Below are positions 1 through 10,226 of a DNA stretch of 64,000 nucleotides, piece by piece. Numbering within the stretch: position 1 is the stretch's first letter; each line of letters opens with the position of its first letter. Origin of the DNA: Mycobacterium spongiae (GTDB lineage: Bacteria > Actinomycetota > Actinomycetes > Mycobacteriales > Mycobacteriaceae); contig NZ_CP046600.1 of the NCBI RefSeq assembly GCF_018278905.1, positions 3,782,001-3,846,000 of the forward strand. Reading direction: 5' to 3'. A model generated the notes under the pieces. The model was not told the DNA's origin. It did not search any database and worked only from the letters and a program-made list of their open reading frames with translations. The position numbers were made by a program, and so were the translations under genes.

Positions 1-762
1 GAAATCGGCATGGTCGAAAGAGAAGTCGGTACTTATGCCGACGTGGTTGATGCCGACCAGGTCGATGGCGTGTTCCAGATGCCGTGTCATGGCGGCAAGG
101 GTGGGGGTGTTGGGCCCGAGGAAGATGCCGACGCCAGTAATTCCGATTACACCACCGGTTGCTGCGCACGCCCTGGCTTGGTCGTCGGTGATGTTTCGCG
201 GGTGATCCCAAATTGCGCGCATGCAGGAGTGGCTGTAAATGACTGGGCCAGTGGATATCTCACACATGTCCAATCCAGTGCGGGCACTGCAATGGGAGCC
301 GTCGGGAACGATACCGATGTTGTTCATTTCGGCAACGACGGCGCGTCCCCAGTCGGTGAGACCCCGATCGCTGGTGTCCAGGCACCCGCTGCCGGCCCGG
401 TTTGCGTGGTTGTAAGTGGGCAGCAGCGTACGCACACCGAGGCTGGCTAGGGTCGCGAGATTGTCGAGGTCGTCATCGAGGGGACGCGAGTCTTCCAGGT
501 CGAACACCACCGCTACCCGGCCGCTGCGGTTGATCGCGGCGACGTGGTCGATGGTGGCTGCCAACTCGAGACGGGGGTGGGCTGTGATCACAGCCCGGTA
601 GTGCCGCAACAGCGCCATCGTGTCGGTGAAGCTGTGGGGTGAGTATCCCGCGTTGACCGATACCAAGGTGCCGGCGCGCTGGTGGTAACGGGTCAGCGGT
701 TCGACATCGGTGTCGGTTCGCAATGGCAGACACGTGTGCTGGTCCCACAGGAACGACGTCAT
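1..762 (-). CDS. Membrane-dipeptidase-like protein (peptidase M19 family), 3' part cut by window edge
   Basis: The minus strand reads open from ATG at 762 to the window edge (254 codons, no stop). The M19 (renal dipeptidase) pattern is clear: a glutamate in VVFDLED (E90, usual bridging metal ligand), a GVRTLLPTYNHAN block, GLTDWGRAVVAEMN, the metal-ligand histidine in DGSHCS (H157), the second in IYSHS (H178), an HPRN block, and a GISTDFSFD block. Family members cleave dipeptides, often with D-amino acids, using a two-zinc centre. The N-terminal motif normally reads H-x-D, but here it is DQHTC (H9, C11), so one zinc ligand is altered. The protein begins very close to this motif, so the N terminus is short. 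A more distal start is possible, but no better start was seen before the IS end at 869. Substrate is unknown. Confidence 0.8.
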   Translation of the reverse strand, partial: MTSFLWDQHTCLPLRTDTDVEPLTRYHQRAGTLVSVNAGYSPHSFTDTMALLRHYRAVITAHPRLELAATIDHVAAINRSGRVAVVFDLEDSRPLDDDLDNLATLASLGVRTLLPTYNHANRAGSGCLDTSDRGLTDWGRAVVAEMNNIGIVPDGSHCSARTGLDMCEISTGPVIYSHSCMRAIWDHPRNITDDQARACAATGGVIGITGVGIFLGPNTPTLAAMTRHLEHAIDLVGINHVGISTDFSFDHADF

Positions 763-868
763 AGATACGAATACTGCACCCGCGACCACAGCACGCTGGT
801 GCGTCCCGGACACAGCATTTCGAAGACCCCGGATGCATTGCCGTCTCAAATCCCGAGAATCGGGAGTG

Positions 869-1330
869 TGAGGGGGACCCGTTTGTTGATCCAGTCGCTA
901 TGCGGCGTGGGGTTGGTGGGTCGTAGTCCACCTTAGTGCGAACTCGGTTGGGGTGAGTTCGCCGTGGGCGTAGTGGGGTCTGTTGGCGTTGTAGTCGCAG
1001 CGCCAGTCTTCGGTAATCACAAAGCCTTCCAGCAGTGAGTCGAAGTGCCACAAGTTGAGCAATTCGTCGCGCATCCGGCCATTGAACGATTCGAACCACG
1101 CGGTCTGCCACGGCAAGCCCGGATCGATCAACAGCGAACGGTGCCGGAGAAGCGGCATTAATCGTTCACGGCGTGGGCCACGAACTCGGGACCATTGTCG
1201 AAACGCACGTAGTTAGGCGCTCCGCGCTGGAGGGCCAGACGTTCCAAGACATCGACGACGCGGTCGGCATCGATGCAACGATCGACGTCGATGGCCCGGG
1301 GCTGGTGTCAGCTTGCCGATTCGTGCGCGG
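869..1330 (-). mobile_element. IS3-family transposase relic, copy 1 (OrfB C-terminal half, broken)
   Basis: Minus strand, reading from 1330 down, gives AIDVDRCIDADRVVDVLERL, then a DNGPEFVAHAVND block (second catalytic Asp). The expected Trp codon after VND is TAA. A one-base shift follows, and then LLIDPGLPWQTAWFESFNG with the catalytic Glu, ending at 898. The end at 869 (TGAGGGGGACCCG) matches the end of the second copy at 7591. The stop plus frameshift make this dead. The one-base frameshift is shared with copy 2, so it predates their divergence. A short 86-residue frame (1158-898) remains open but is only the tail of the transposase. Confidence 0.85.
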
Positions 1331-2382
1331 TCGCCGGCCACCAGCTCGGCGATCGCGGCAAAGTCCTGCCGGTACACCCCGATTGTGTACCCGCGATGGC
1401 TTGCGGACCGCGCGATCGACCAGAAACGCCGAGAACCACGGTGGAAAGACCGACTCCGGGAGGGGAGTGTCATCATCCGATCTACGAGACGCCTGCACCA
1501 CAGATCCAATTTTCGCACCAAGCTCGCGGATACCAGGGATCCGCTCGCTATGCGGGCCGTGTCGGCAGCAGGCGGCCGGGTGTCGACCGCGGTGGTAGTG
1601 GGACCGGTCTGAGCAGGGCAGATTCGAGATGACGTACCGCAGCGTTATCGGTAGCGGAGGGTAAACGTTGTGGCTCACCCGCAGCCAGACACCCTAATGC
1701 CACCGCAAGCCCGAACATATCCGGATGGACAACGGACCCGAATTGACCAGTCACGCTCTGGCCGACTGGGCGCGCTTCGGCTCGGTGGGCACCGTGTTCA
1801 TTGAACCCGGCGCACCGTCGGCGCGGCCAGTTCGGGGGCGGCCTGGCGAACGTTTTTCCGGTGGGCGGCGTTGTTGCAATTCGGCGAGTCGGTCACGGTC
1901 GGAGATTCCGTTCGCGCCGTGTTCTCGAGTGCGGCTACCCGCGTCGGTCGCGGGTGCCGGCGTGGCCGTGGGGGTTGCGATCGGTGCGCTCGGTCTTGGC
2001 GCGGTCGGGATCGATGCATGCATCGTGGTTGGGGTTTGGGCAGCTCGGTCCATCGAGGTTCGGATCGATCGTGTTAGCCCGAGAGCGTGGCCTTGTGTCT
2101 GAGCGGCTCACGGTCAGCGCCGGGCGCGCACCGACTTGGACGCGGTGGGATCTTGGGCGCGGGCTTGTTAGACCCCGGCCTCGTCACGGCGGTCATTGTC
2201 TCGCTGTCAGCAAACATTGATACGCACAACCTGGTTCAGGCAACGCTGTGTATCAGTACTTGCCAAAAAACTATTTCTGAAGTTCAGCGAGCTATTGAAG
2301 TTCGCTATATACTCTGCTGGCGCCTCCGGAGGGCGCACGTATGGACTGGCACAGCAACGAGGAACCGATGAGGAGGGCGGTG
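1331..2382. other. Non-coding stretch with a second, plus-strand IS3 fragment and the PE_PGRS upstream region
   Basis: No intact gene is visible. At about 1722-1815 the plus strand reads MDNGPELTSHALADW followed by VFIEPGAPS. This is a fragment of a different IS3-type transposase, cut just before the catalytic-Glu block. The rest (1331-1720 and 1816-2240) gives only broken frames. Around 2271-2313 two copies of a TGAAGTTC word precede an AT-rich TATATACT and a CTGCTGGCGCC tract, which probably forms the promoter of the PE_PGRS gene starting at 2383. Confidence 0.6.
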
Positions 2383-5300
2383 ATGTCGTATGTGTGGGCG
2401 GCCCCGGAAGCGCTGGTGGCGGCGGTAGCAGATCTTGAGAGTATTGGCTCGGCGTTGGAGGCAGCCAATGGGGCCGCCGCCGCCCCGACCACGGCGGTGT
2501 TAGCTGCTGGTGGTGATGAGGTGTCGGCGGCTATCGCGGCGCTGTTTTCTGGGCACGCCCGCGACTATCAGGTGCTTAGCGACCAGATGGCGGGGTTTCA
2601 TCGGCAGTTCGTGCAGACCTTGAATGGTGCCGCGGGCGCCTATGCGGCCGCCGAGGCCGCCAACGCCTCCCCGTTGCACGACGTCGAGCAAGCCGCGCTG
2701 GCGGTGATTAATGCGCCCACCCAGTTGCTGTTGGGGCGCCCGTTGATCGGCGACGGCGCCAACGGGACGGCGCCCGGGCAGGCCGGTGGGGACGGCGGGT
2801 TGTTGTACGGCAACGGCGGGGCCGGCGGGCCCGCCGGTGCCGGCGGTGATGCCGGGCTGATTGGTAACGGCGGGGCCGGCGGGAGTGGGTCGGCACTCGG
2901 CTTGTTCGGCGGCGCCGGCGGCAACGGCGGGTTGTTGTATGGCAACGGCGGGGCCGGCGGGGCCGGCGGGACCGCCGCCACCGGACTCGGTTTGGCCGGC
3001 GGTGCCGGCGGCAATGCTGGGCTGATCGGCGCCGGCGGTGCCGGGGGTATCGGCGGCAGCGGTGGTGTCGCTGGTATCGGGGGTATCGGCGGGGCCGGCG
3101 GTGCCGGCGCTGTCGGGGGGGCCGGCGGGTGGCTGCTTGGCGACGGTGGGGCTGGCGGCGACGGGGGGCAAGGCGGCACCGGCGGCGACGGCGCCGCTGG
3201 CCGCAATGGCAGTGTCGACGGCAGCGGCGGTGGGGCCGGTGGGGCCGGCGGTGCCGGCGCGGCCGGGGGGGCCGGTGGGTTGTTCGGGGCCGGTGGTATC
3301 GGCGGCAGCGGTGGTATCGGCGGTATCGGTGGCAACGGTGGGGCCGGCGCTCACGGCGCCGACGCAATCACCTTGGGCGATACCGGTGAGGCCGGCGGGG
3401 CCGGCGGGGCCGGTGGCGTTGGTGGGGCTGGCGGGCTCGGCGGGGCCGGCGGATCCGCCCTTTTGGGCCAGGCCGGCGGCCAAGGCGCGGGCGGCAACGG
3501 CGGGGCCGGTGGTAACGGCGCGGCCCCCGGTGACGGCGGGGCGGGCGCTGTCGGCGACATCACGGTAAACGGTGGCGCCGGCGGAGCCGGCGGTAACGGC
3601 GGCAATCCCGGCGCCGGTGGCACCGGCGGGGCTGGTGGTGCTGGCTCTGCCCCAGGCAGCGATGGTGCGAGCGGCATCGACTCAACCGGCGCCGGCGACG
3701 GCGGGGCCGGCGGTAAGGGCGCCGACGCCACCGACCCGGGCCAGGCCGGTGGGGCCGGCGGCAAGGGCGGCGATGGCGGACTGTTCGGCAACGGCGGAAA
3801 GGGCGGTGTCGGCGGGGCCGGCGCAGTTGGTGTCGCAGGTAGCACTGCCGCAGATGGCAACGGCACGGTCGGCGGCATAGGTGGGGCCGGTGGGGCCGGT
3901 GGGGTTGGTGGGTCCGGCGGAGCCAACGCTGGTGATGGCGGCGACGGCGGGGCCGGCGGAGCCGGCGCCGTGGGTGGTGACGGTGGGGCCGGCGACGACG
4001 GAGCTGCCGGCGACATAACCGACAACAACGGCGCCGGCGGGTCCGGAGGTGCTGGTGGTGGCGGTGGTGTCGGCGGTAACGGCGGTGTCGGTGGGGCCGG
4101 CGGGGCCGCGTTAGCAGCTTCCGGCCAGGCCGGCAACCAAGGCGCCGGCGGCAACGGCGGGGCCGGCGGCAACGGCGGGGCCCCCGGTGATGGCGGTGCC
4201 GGCGCCACCGGCGACATCACCATCAACCGCGGTGCCGGCGGTAACGGCGGCAACGGCGGCAATCCCGGTGCCGGTGGGGCCGGCGGGACCGGCGGTAGCG
4301 GCTCAACCCCAGGTCAGGACGGCGCAACCGGCACGAGCCCCGACACCGGCGGGCACGGCGGGGCCGGCGGGGCCGGGGCCGCCGGCAGCGCAACCGTCGG
4401 TACCGGCCCTCTACGAGGCCACGGTGGTCCCGGCGGCAACGGTGGCGACGGCGGGCTGGTCGGCAACGGTGGTGCCGGCGGCGCCGGCGGTGCCGGCGCT
4501 TCCGACCTCGTCCTCCCCGACGGCACCGGATCCTCGAATTTCGGTGGTGCCGGCGGCCACGGCGGCAACAGCATCAACGGGACTGGTGGCAACGGTGGGG
4601 CCGGCGGCGCCGGCGGTAACGGCGGCGACAACGCCGGCGGGAACGGCAGTTTCGGCTCTCGAGGCGGTGCCGGCGGTCACGGCGGCACCAGCATCAACGG
4701 GACTGGTGGCAACGGTGGGGCCGGCGGCGCCGGCGGTAACGGCGGCGACAACACCGGTGGGACATTCGGCGGCAGTCGCGCAGGTGACGGTGGTGCCGGC
4801 GGTAACGGCGGCACCAGCACCACCGGGGCTGGTGGCAACGGTGGTGCCGGCGGCGCCGGCGGTAACGGCGGCAACGACGCCGCTGCACGGAGTATCGCCG
4901 GCGACGGTGGTGCCGGTGGTGTCGGCGGCGCGGGCGGCGCTGCCGGTGGTGCCGGTGGTGCCGGTGGTGACGGCGGTGCCGGCGGTGACGGCAGTCCGAG
5001 CAGTGAAGGTGGCACCGGTGCTGGCGGCGGTGTCGGCGGCAACAGCTCTAACGGGGCTGGTGGCACCGGTGGCAACGGTGGTGGCGGCGGTGACGGCGGT
5101 AACGGCGCCACCAACAGTCGGGCCGGTGGCGGCGGTTTCGGCGCCACCGGCGGCACCAGCACCACGGGGGCTGGCGGTGCCGGCGGTATCGGCGGCATCG
5201 GCGGCAACGGCGGCAACGACGCCGTTAACGACAGTCTCGGCGGTCTCGGGGGTAACGGCGGTCTTGGCGGCGTTGGCGCGACCCTCGGCGGTGACAGTGG

Positions 5301-5865
5301 TGCCGGCGGCGCCGGCGGTAACGGCGGCGACAACCCCGGCCGCGACAGTATCGCCGGTGCCGGCGGTAACGGCGCCACCGGCGGCACCGGCACCACCGGG
5401 GCTGGCGGTGCCGGCGGTGCCGGCGGTGTCGGCGGTAACGGCGGCAACACCGCCGGCCGCGACAGTATCGCCGGTGGCGGTGGCCGCGGCGGTCTCGGCG
5501 GCACCGGCACCACCGGGGCTGGCGGTGCCGGCGGGGCCGGCGGTGACGGCGGTAACGGCGGCGACACCGCCAGCCGAAACAGTATCGCCGGTGGCGGTGG
5601 CCGCGGCGGTCTCGGCGGCACCGGCACCACCGGGGCTGGCGGTGCCGGCGGGGCCGGCGGTAACGGCGGTAACGGCGGCAACGACGCCGTCAACGTCAGT
5701 CGCGGCGGTAACGGCGGTAACGGCGCCGACGGCGGTAACGGCGGCACCCTCGGCGGTGGCGCCGGTGCCGGTGGTGGCGGTGGTCGCGGCGGCACCAACG
5801 CCGGGGGCGCCAGTATCAACGGTGTCGGCGGTATCAGCGGTATCTCCGGTACCAGCGGCCCCTGA
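2383..5865 (+). CDS. PE_PGRS family protein (1160 aa)
   Basis: ATG at 2383 is chosen over the in-frame ATG at 2341 because it starts the canonical PE domain ([15 protein letters not shown]) and has AGGAGG at 2371. Residues 1-100 are the PE domain, with the [15 protein letters not shown] helix. The GRPLIGDG linker follows at about 125. The remainder is Gly-Gly-Ala/Asn PGRS repeat, with repeated [21 protein letters not shown] modules in the last third and no C-terminal domain. PE_PGRS proteins are typically exported by ESX-5 and held on the mycobacterial surface. The individual function is unknown. Long proline/arginine-rich frames on the other strand are composition artefacts. Confidence 0.93.
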   Translation: MSYVWAAPEALVAAVADLESIGSALEAANGAAAAPTTAVLAAGGDEVSAAIAALFSGHARDYQVLSDQMAGFHRQFVQTLNGAAGAYAAAEAANASPLHDVEQAALAVINAPTQLLLGRPLIGDGANGTAPGQAGGDGGLLYGNGGAGGPAGAGGDAGLIGNGGAGGSGSALGLFGGAGGNGGLLYGNGGAGGAGGTAATGLGLAGGAGGNAGLIGAGGAGGIGGSGGVAGIGGIGGAGGAGAVGGAGGWLLGDGGAGGDGGQGGTGGDGAAGRNGSVDGSGGGAGGAGGAGAAGGAGGLFGAGGIGGSGGIGGIGGNGGAGAHGADAITLGDTGEAGGAGGAGGVGGAGGLGGAGGSALLGQAGGQGAGGNGGAGGNGAAPGDGGAGAVGDITVNGGAGGAGGNGGNPGAGGTGGAGGAGSAPGSDGASGIDSTGAGDGGAGGKGADATDPGQAGGAGGKGGDGGLFGNGGKGGVGGAGAVGVAGSTAADGNGTVGGIGGAGGAGGVGGSGGANAGDGGDGGAGGAGAVGGDGGAGDDGAAGDITDNNGAGGSGGAGGGGGVGGNGGVGGAGGAALAASGQAGNQGAGGNGGAGGNGGAPGDGGAGATGDITINRGAGGNGGNGGNPGAGGAGGTGGSGSTPGQDGATGTSPDTGGHGGAGGAGAAGSATVGTGPLRGHGGPGGNGGDGGLVGNGGAGGAGGAGASDLVLPDGTGSSNFGGAGGHGGNSINGTGGNGGAGGAGGNGGDNAGGNGSFGSRGGAGGHGGTSINGTGGNGGAGGAGGNGGDNTGGTFGGSRAGDGGAGGNGGTSTTGAGGNGGAGGAGGNGGNDAAARSIAGDGGAGGVGGAGGAAGGAGGAGGDGGAGGDGSPSSEGGTGAGGGVGGNSSNGAGGTGGNGGGGGDGGNGATNSRAGGGGFGATGGTSTTGAGGAGGIGGIGGNGGNDAVNDSLGGLGGNGGLGGVGATLGGDSGAGGAGGNGGDNPGRDSIAGAGGNGATGGTGTTGAGGAGGAGGVGGNGGNTAGRDSIAGGGGRGGLGGTGTTGAGGAGGAGGDGGNGGDTASRNSIAGGGGRGGLGGTGTTGAGGAGGAGGNGGNGGNDAVNVSRGGNGGNGADGGNGGTLGGGAGAGGGGGRGGTNAGGASINGVGGISGISGTSGP

Positions 5866-6667
5866 ACCGTCTGCACCCACGTCGGCGTTACCGGCGACTG
5901 CGCACTGGCCCGCGGGCGACCACATCGGTATCAGGGCCGCGGATCGATCCAACGGCGCCAGACCACGGCCAGAACCGTCAGAGTGACGCATGGGTCCCTA
6001 GACCTGTCGATGCGCCGGGTAGCCGCTGAAAACGTTGCGCTTCAACGTCATCTAGCTACCCGTGCTCAAGCAGTTCTTGATGGATTATGTAGATAATCCA
6101 TGATTTCTAGCGAACGCTGTTCGGAAGCAGCATGTTTGAGTTCCTGCTCGAACCGTCACGATGACAAAGCGTCCATACCGGCCAGGGTCAACTTGCTGCC
6201 ACGCCTACGCGCCTGCTTGCGTTTCGCGCTCGACCGACAGGGAGTAGGTGCTGGTTGGGCCAGGCCAGCGGCGCTGATCGTGGCGGCGTCTTGACATAGG
6301 GCGTCTCTATCGGTGGCCCGTGAAGGCCTCTCGTGACATGAGGAAGTCAAGCGGCTAGATCGAGGGGAGCCGGGAACGCGTAGGTTTCGTCGTAGCTAGC
6401 GCCCCTCCGGGCTAATCGGTGGAGCTGCCCGAGGATTCCAGTCCGCACGCTCTCGCCGGGCTTGGTACTGGCGTCTGGCTCCGGGCGAGGCATTAAGTGC
6501 GGACACTGCCCAAAGCGATCCAGCTGCGGCAAGCCGGTGCGACCGTACGACGCACAAGCCTCAGGGTCGCAGACCAAACCGGGTTGCAGCAAGTGGGGCG
6601 CCCGCCAGCTGGCGTGGATGTGATCGTCCGGATTGCGATCTCTCTCTGTGCATAGAAAGGGGCCCGA
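5866..6667. other. Intergenic, no convincing gene
   Basis: Between the PE_PGRS stop and the convergent PE gene. A palindromic word (TGGATTATGTAGATAATCCA) is at 6080-6099. A minus-strand frame at 6347-6592 (81 codons, TTG start, directly downstream of the PE gene) has no recognisable domain and no clear ribosome binding site, so it is not called. Other frames look random. Confidence 0.5.
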
Positions 6668-7216
6668 CTACGAAAGTAACGGCGCCACAAGTCCGAACCC
6701 GACGAGAAGCACGGCTGCACCTAAGATTGAAGCTAATACAGCAAACGGAGCCAGTAATAGAACTAACGGAAGAACAAGTAATAGTTCCGGGTCCGAGACA
6801 ATCAGAGTGAGAAATCCAGATGTTGCCAGCAGCAGAGAATTCCAATAACCCATTATCGAATTGAATAATGGGCCCAGCACGGGAATACTCGCAATGACAT
6901 CCGCACCTGCACTCAGGGGCTGCAGCCACGACACATTGGCGGCCTCAGCGCTGGCATACGAGCCCGCACTCGCTGTCAAGCGCTGCACAAACTGCTCATG
7001 AAACGCCGCGGCCTCCCCGGCCAGTTTCTGATAGTCCACGGCGTGACCGGAGAATAGGTGCGCGATGCTCGCGGACACCTCATCGGCGGCCGCCGGTAGC
7101 ACCGCGAGCGTCGGCGCCGCTGCTGCCGTGCGCGCGGCGTTGAGCGTCGAACCGATAGTCGCCAACTCCGTTGCCGCGGCCTCCATCAGCTCCGGCGCCG
7201 CCATGACATAGGCCAT
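6668..7216 (-). CDS. PE family protein with hydrophobic C-terminal half (182 aa)
   Basis: ATG at 7216 is preceded by AGGAGGA. Residues 1-95 form a PE domain (MAYVMAAPELMEAAATEL, ADEVSASIAHLFSGHAVDYQ, FHEQFVQRL). There is no PGRS. Instead residues about 110-182 are almost entirely hydrophobic, with two or three likely transmembrane stretches (IPVLGPLFNSIMGYW; LLVLPLVLLLAPFAVLASILG; ending LVGFGLVAPLLS). PE domains carry the ESX export signal. A membrane-spanning tail is a less usual partner and suggests insertion in the outer envelope. No PPE partner is adjacent. Codon use of the tail (many ATA/ATT/AGT) is AT-richer than in neighbouring genes. Confidence 0.85.
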   Translation of the reverse strand: MAYVMAAPELMEAAATELATIGSTLNAARTAAAAPTLAVLPAAADEVSASIAHLFSGHAVDYQKLAGEAAAFHEQFVQRLTASAGSYASAEAANVSWLQPLSAGADVIASIPVLGPLFNSIMGYWNSLLLATSGFLTLIVSDPELLLVLPLVLLLAPFAVLASILGAAVLLVGFGLVAPLLS

Positions 7217-7590
7217 ATCCGTCCTCCTGCCGAGCCCTTACCCAGCTAGCCACCTCTTCGGCGTCAACGCTACCCGGGTCCCACGCGATCTCCCGTACCG
7301 ATATTGAGCCGGAGATCCATTGCAACAGCTCCCGGACGCGCTTTCCCACGTGCGGGCAGATCGTCGAGCACTCCGCGGCATCTACCGTTACCGCCATCGC
7401 GACCAGGGCGGGTACACCGATGCACAGGCGGCGTATGGGGTAGCCGCCGCCGGGCTCTAGCTGCTGACTCGCATTACGTTGTCACGCAATCATGTTCGGC
7501 CGTACCCCAGATGAACACCTGATCTCCACGCTCGCTCGGCTCGATCACCGCTTTGATCACTTTCTCCAGCGCTGTGCCCTCTTCGCCACC
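7217..7590. other. Intergenic upstream of the PE gene, no gene called
   Basis: A minus-strand frame runs from 7397 into the PE gene in another frame. It has no recognisable motif, and its C-terminal part is PE-gene shadow. Nothing else can be supported. Confidence 0.45.
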
Positions 7591-8182
7591 TGAGGGGGAC
7601 CCGTTTGTTGGTTCAGTCGCTATGCGGCGTGGGGTTGGTGGGTCGTAGTCCACCTTAGTGCGAACTCGGTTGGGGTGAGTTCGCCGTGGGCGGAGTGCCG
7701 TCTGTTGGCGTTGTAGTCGCAGCGCCAGTCTTGGTTAATCACAAAGGCTTCCAGCAGTGAGTCGAAGTGCCACAAGTTGAGCAATTCGTCGCGTATCCGG
7801 CCATTGAACGATTCGAACCACGCGGTCTGCCACGGCGAGCCCGGATCGATCAACAGCGAACGGTGCCGTTGAAGCGGCACCAATCGTTCACGGCGTAGGC
7901 CACGAACTCGGGACGAGTTCACCCGCGAAGCCCTGGCCATCGACGTCGATCGTTGCATCGATGCCGACCGCGCGACTCGGCGATCTCCAGGTGCCGGCAC
8001 ACCTCGTTGAGCTCTTGGCCGGATGCGAGGAGCTTGTTGACCCCGGCGAGCTTGCCGATGATCTGATCCGGCGTGTGCCGCCGGCGCTTGTTCGATGTCA
8101 TGTCGTTGCTGATTCTTCCTGCCCGAACACACCGGGCAACAGAGTCGCACAAAGACTGGACCACTACAGCGGGCTCACCTCA
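7591..8182 (-). mobile_element. IS3-family element, copy 2: internally deleted and partly inverted
   Basis: Terminal sequences TGAGGGGGACCCG (7591, inward) and TGAGGTGAGCCCG (8182, inward) form imperfect inverted repeats. On the minus strand OrfA starts at ATG 8101 (MTSNKRRRHTPDQIIGKL, then LNEVCRHLEIAES) and stops making sense at about 7973. At 7620-7850 the minus strand encodes the OrfB tail (LLIDPGSPWQTAWFESFNG, NANRRHSAHGELTPTEFALRW). Between them, at about 7911-7972, the plus strand reads DEFTREALAIDVDRCIDAD, an OrfB piece in opposite orientation. The element has lost most of OrfB and cannot transpose by itself. About 310 bp at its right end is a near-identical repeat of 869-1180. No 3-bp target duplication was seen. 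Confidence 0.85.
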
Positions 8183-8219
8183 AGTGATCAGAACCAGTCT
8201 CAAATGAACACCGTTGTCG

Positions 8220-8996
8220 TCATCGATCCCTCTCTGCTGATCTGAGCTTCGCGTTCGGCGGTCTGTGTAGCCACGCAGTAGAGACGGCAGACCAGTCCGC
8301 AACGCTCGCATAGGGGCCGGCCTGACTGTGCGCTTCGCCGCACACGTCACTCGCGACGAATCGGGTCGTCGAGATCGTGGGATGGGCCAGTAGCAATCCG
8401 GCAGCCGACAGATGCACCGCATCCCAGGATTCGGCGATCGCCGGCCAGTCCGGGTACTTACAGCTGCCAGCGATGATCGGGTGCGATTCGATCAACTCGA
8501 TCCAATCGCGAGCTGAATCAACCCGCGCGACCCGAACAGAGTCGATATCGAAATACACTTCCCACCGAGGGTCTTCACGACTCAGGTTTTCCCCGCACAC
8601 GGTCCACGAATCCTTGCCGTCGCTGATCGGAGTCGAAGTCCAGAACGCGCCACCCGGCAACGCGCTCAGAGGATTTCGATTGACAATGACTGGTTCGCGT
8701 AATTCGCCGATCTTTCCTTGGTGAATCTGAGGTGAGTCGAAAGTCGATAGCTTCGCCAGGGCCGCCAGTCCCGCAGCGTTGAACTCTTGAAGCTCGGGGT
8801 CGTCCACATCGAGGTCCGCCACTTCCAGGCAAGCATCGGAGTAGAGATAGCTGCCGACCACCGAGTCCGCGCCTTCGATCAAGTGTTCCGCCCCCATGTC
8901 GCCAACGAACGCCGCAGGTAAAACGCGAGCTGATCGCAGATGATCGATGAACAGGCGCCCTGGAAATGTATCCAGTAGTGATTCGCGGGGGCTCAC
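8220..8996 (-). CDS. Hypothetical protein (258 aa)
   Basis: GTG at 8996 opens a 258-codon frame ending at 8220. Composition is ordinary for a cytoplasmic protein: acidic N-terminal half (EVADLDVDDPELQEF), an FWTSTPISDGKDSW segment, then WEVYFDIDSVRVARVDS and WIELIESHPIIAG. No signal peptide or membrane segment is visible. I do not recognise the family. It lies between an IS remnant and an NHL-repeat gene, so it may be an acquired single gene. No ribosome binding site is obvious before the GTG, so the start is uncertain. Confidence 0.65.
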   Translation of the reverse strand: MSPRESLLDTFPGRLFIDHLRSARVLPAAFVGDMGAEHLIEGADSVVGSYLYSDACLEVADLDVDDPELQEFNAAGLAALAKLSTFDSPQIHQGKIGELREPVIVNRNPLSALPGGAFWTSTPISDGKDSWTVCGENLSREDPRWEVYFDIDSVRVARVDSARDWIELIESHPIIAGSCKYPDWPAIAESWDAVHLSAAGLLLAHPTISTTRFVASDVCGEAHSQAGPYASVADWSAVSTAWLHRPPNAKLRSAERDR

Positions 8997-9105
8997 AGCG
9001 GCCTAGTATCACAGCTGCCTCACCGCCGCTGGAAGCTGGCCGCGGGCTTGCCCAGATCACACGGGATGCGAACCGCTTGTGCCACCGCCACGACGATGCT
9101 GAGCT

Positions 9106-10053
9106 TCACCTTGACTCCGCCGCCAGTTTCACCACCCGAGTGCTGTGCCTCCTGGAGAAGTGGTTGTCAGTGACGTACGCGTTGCCCGCGCCGTCGACCG
9201 CCACCCCGTTTGGATTGTGAAGGACGGCGAGCAAACTCGTGGTGGTGGAGCCCGCCGCCAGCTTCAACACCTGACCTTTTTCGAAGTCGGTGACGTACAC
9301 GTTGCCCGCGCTGTCGACCGCCACCCCGTTGGGGCTGCCAAGGACAGTGAACGGCAGCACGGTCGGGGTCGTGGCGCCCGCCGCCAGCTTCAACACCCGA
9401 CCGCTGTCCTTCTTGGTGATGTCTTGGTCGGTGACGTACACGTTGCCCGCGCCGTCGACTGCCACCGCGGTGGCCCAATCGAGGCCGGTGAAGGGCAGCA
9501 CGGTCGGGGTGGTGGTACCCGCCGCGAGCTTCATCACCCGATCGTTGCTGCCGTAGTCGGTGACGTACACGTTGCCCTTGCCGTCGACCGCCACCCCGCC
9601 GACGTAGTCGATGCCGTTGAACGGCAGCACGGTCTGGGTGCTGGAGCCCGCCGCCAGCTTCACCACCCGCTCGTTGCCGGCGTCGGTGACGTACACATTG
9701 CCCGTGCTGTCGACCGCCACCCCGTTAGGCCTGTCAAGGCCGGTGAACGGCAGCACGGTCGGGGTTGTGGAGCCGGGCGCCAGCTTCATCACCCGGCCGT
9801 TGTACTTGCCGGTGTCGGTGTCGTGGTCGGTGACGTACACATTGCCCGCGCTGTCGACCGCCACCTCGTTGTAGCCATCAAGGCCGGTGAACGGCAGCAC
9901 GGTCTGAGCAGCGAACGACGACTCGGGGGTTGCGCCAGTGGAAGGCTGGCTGCGTGGTGCGGCGATGGCAGGTTTAGGCGCCGATGGTTCCTTGTCGCCG
10001 GTTCCGATGCTCAGCGTGATGCCGGCAGCAACGATCGCGATGGCCAGCAGCAC
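9106..10053 (-). CDS. NHL-repeat beta-propeller, PknD sensor-like, no kinase domain (315 aa)
   Basis: GTG at 10053 starts with a membrane segment (VLLAIAIVAAGITLSIG). A Pro/Ala/Ser linker follows, then six tandem blade repeats of about 42 residues of the form TVLPFTGL-D-(P)NGVAVD-(S/G)-AGNVYVTD...RVVKLAAGS. This is the repeat style I remember from the extracellular sensor propeller of the serine/threonine kinase PknD. The frame can be read upstream as RWWRRKTVLIPAA before the membrane helix, with a stop at about 10142 and no better start. No kinase motifs (HRD, DFG) occur upstream. It may be a stand-alone anchored propeller, or the surviving C-terminal part of a deleted PknD paralogue. The 3' end of the nitrilase-like gene lies 174 bp upstream on the same strand. 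Confidence 0.8.
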   Translation of the reverse strand: MLLAIAIVAAGITLSIGTGDKEPSAPKPAIAAPRSQPSTGATPESSFAAQTVLPFTGLDGYNEVAVDSAGNVYVTDHDTDTGKYNGRVMKLAPGSTTPTVLPFTGLDRPNGVAVDSTGNVYVTDAGNERVVKLAAGSSTQTVLPFNGIDYVGGVAVDGKGNVYVTDYGSNDRVMKLAAGTTTPTVLPFTGLDWATAVAVDGAGNVYVTDQDITKKDSGRVLKLAAGATTPTVLPFTVLGSPNGVAVDSAGNVYVTDFEKGQVLKLAAGSTTTSLLAVLHNPNGVAVDGAGNAYVTDNHFSRRHSTRVVKLAAESR

Positions 10054-10226
10054 GGCGGCGGGGATCAGGACGGTTTTACGCCGCCACCACCTGATGTGAG
10101 GTGTTTCCGAGTCAACCGCAGAGATGACCCGAATATACCCGACTCACGGCGTCTCCTCGGTGGGCTTGGTGGTGCGGCCGCTGCCCCCGGACAAGACCGG
10201 GCGAGCGCACCTTCCGGCTGGGCTGG

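Noticed and set aside
2500..5991. Very long proline-, alanine- or arginine-rich frames antisense or out of frame to the PE_PGRS genes (also at 21532-23574, 24953-26314, 27067-28794, 30588-33002, 33589-34509, 38511-40368)
   Set aside because: They arise from the GGC/GCC repeat composition, have no start signals of their own, and lie wholly inside PE domain plus PGRS genes that have clear starts.
6347..6592. Possible 81-aa minus-strand gene after the PE gene
   Set aside because: TTG start without a ribosome site and no recognisable family.
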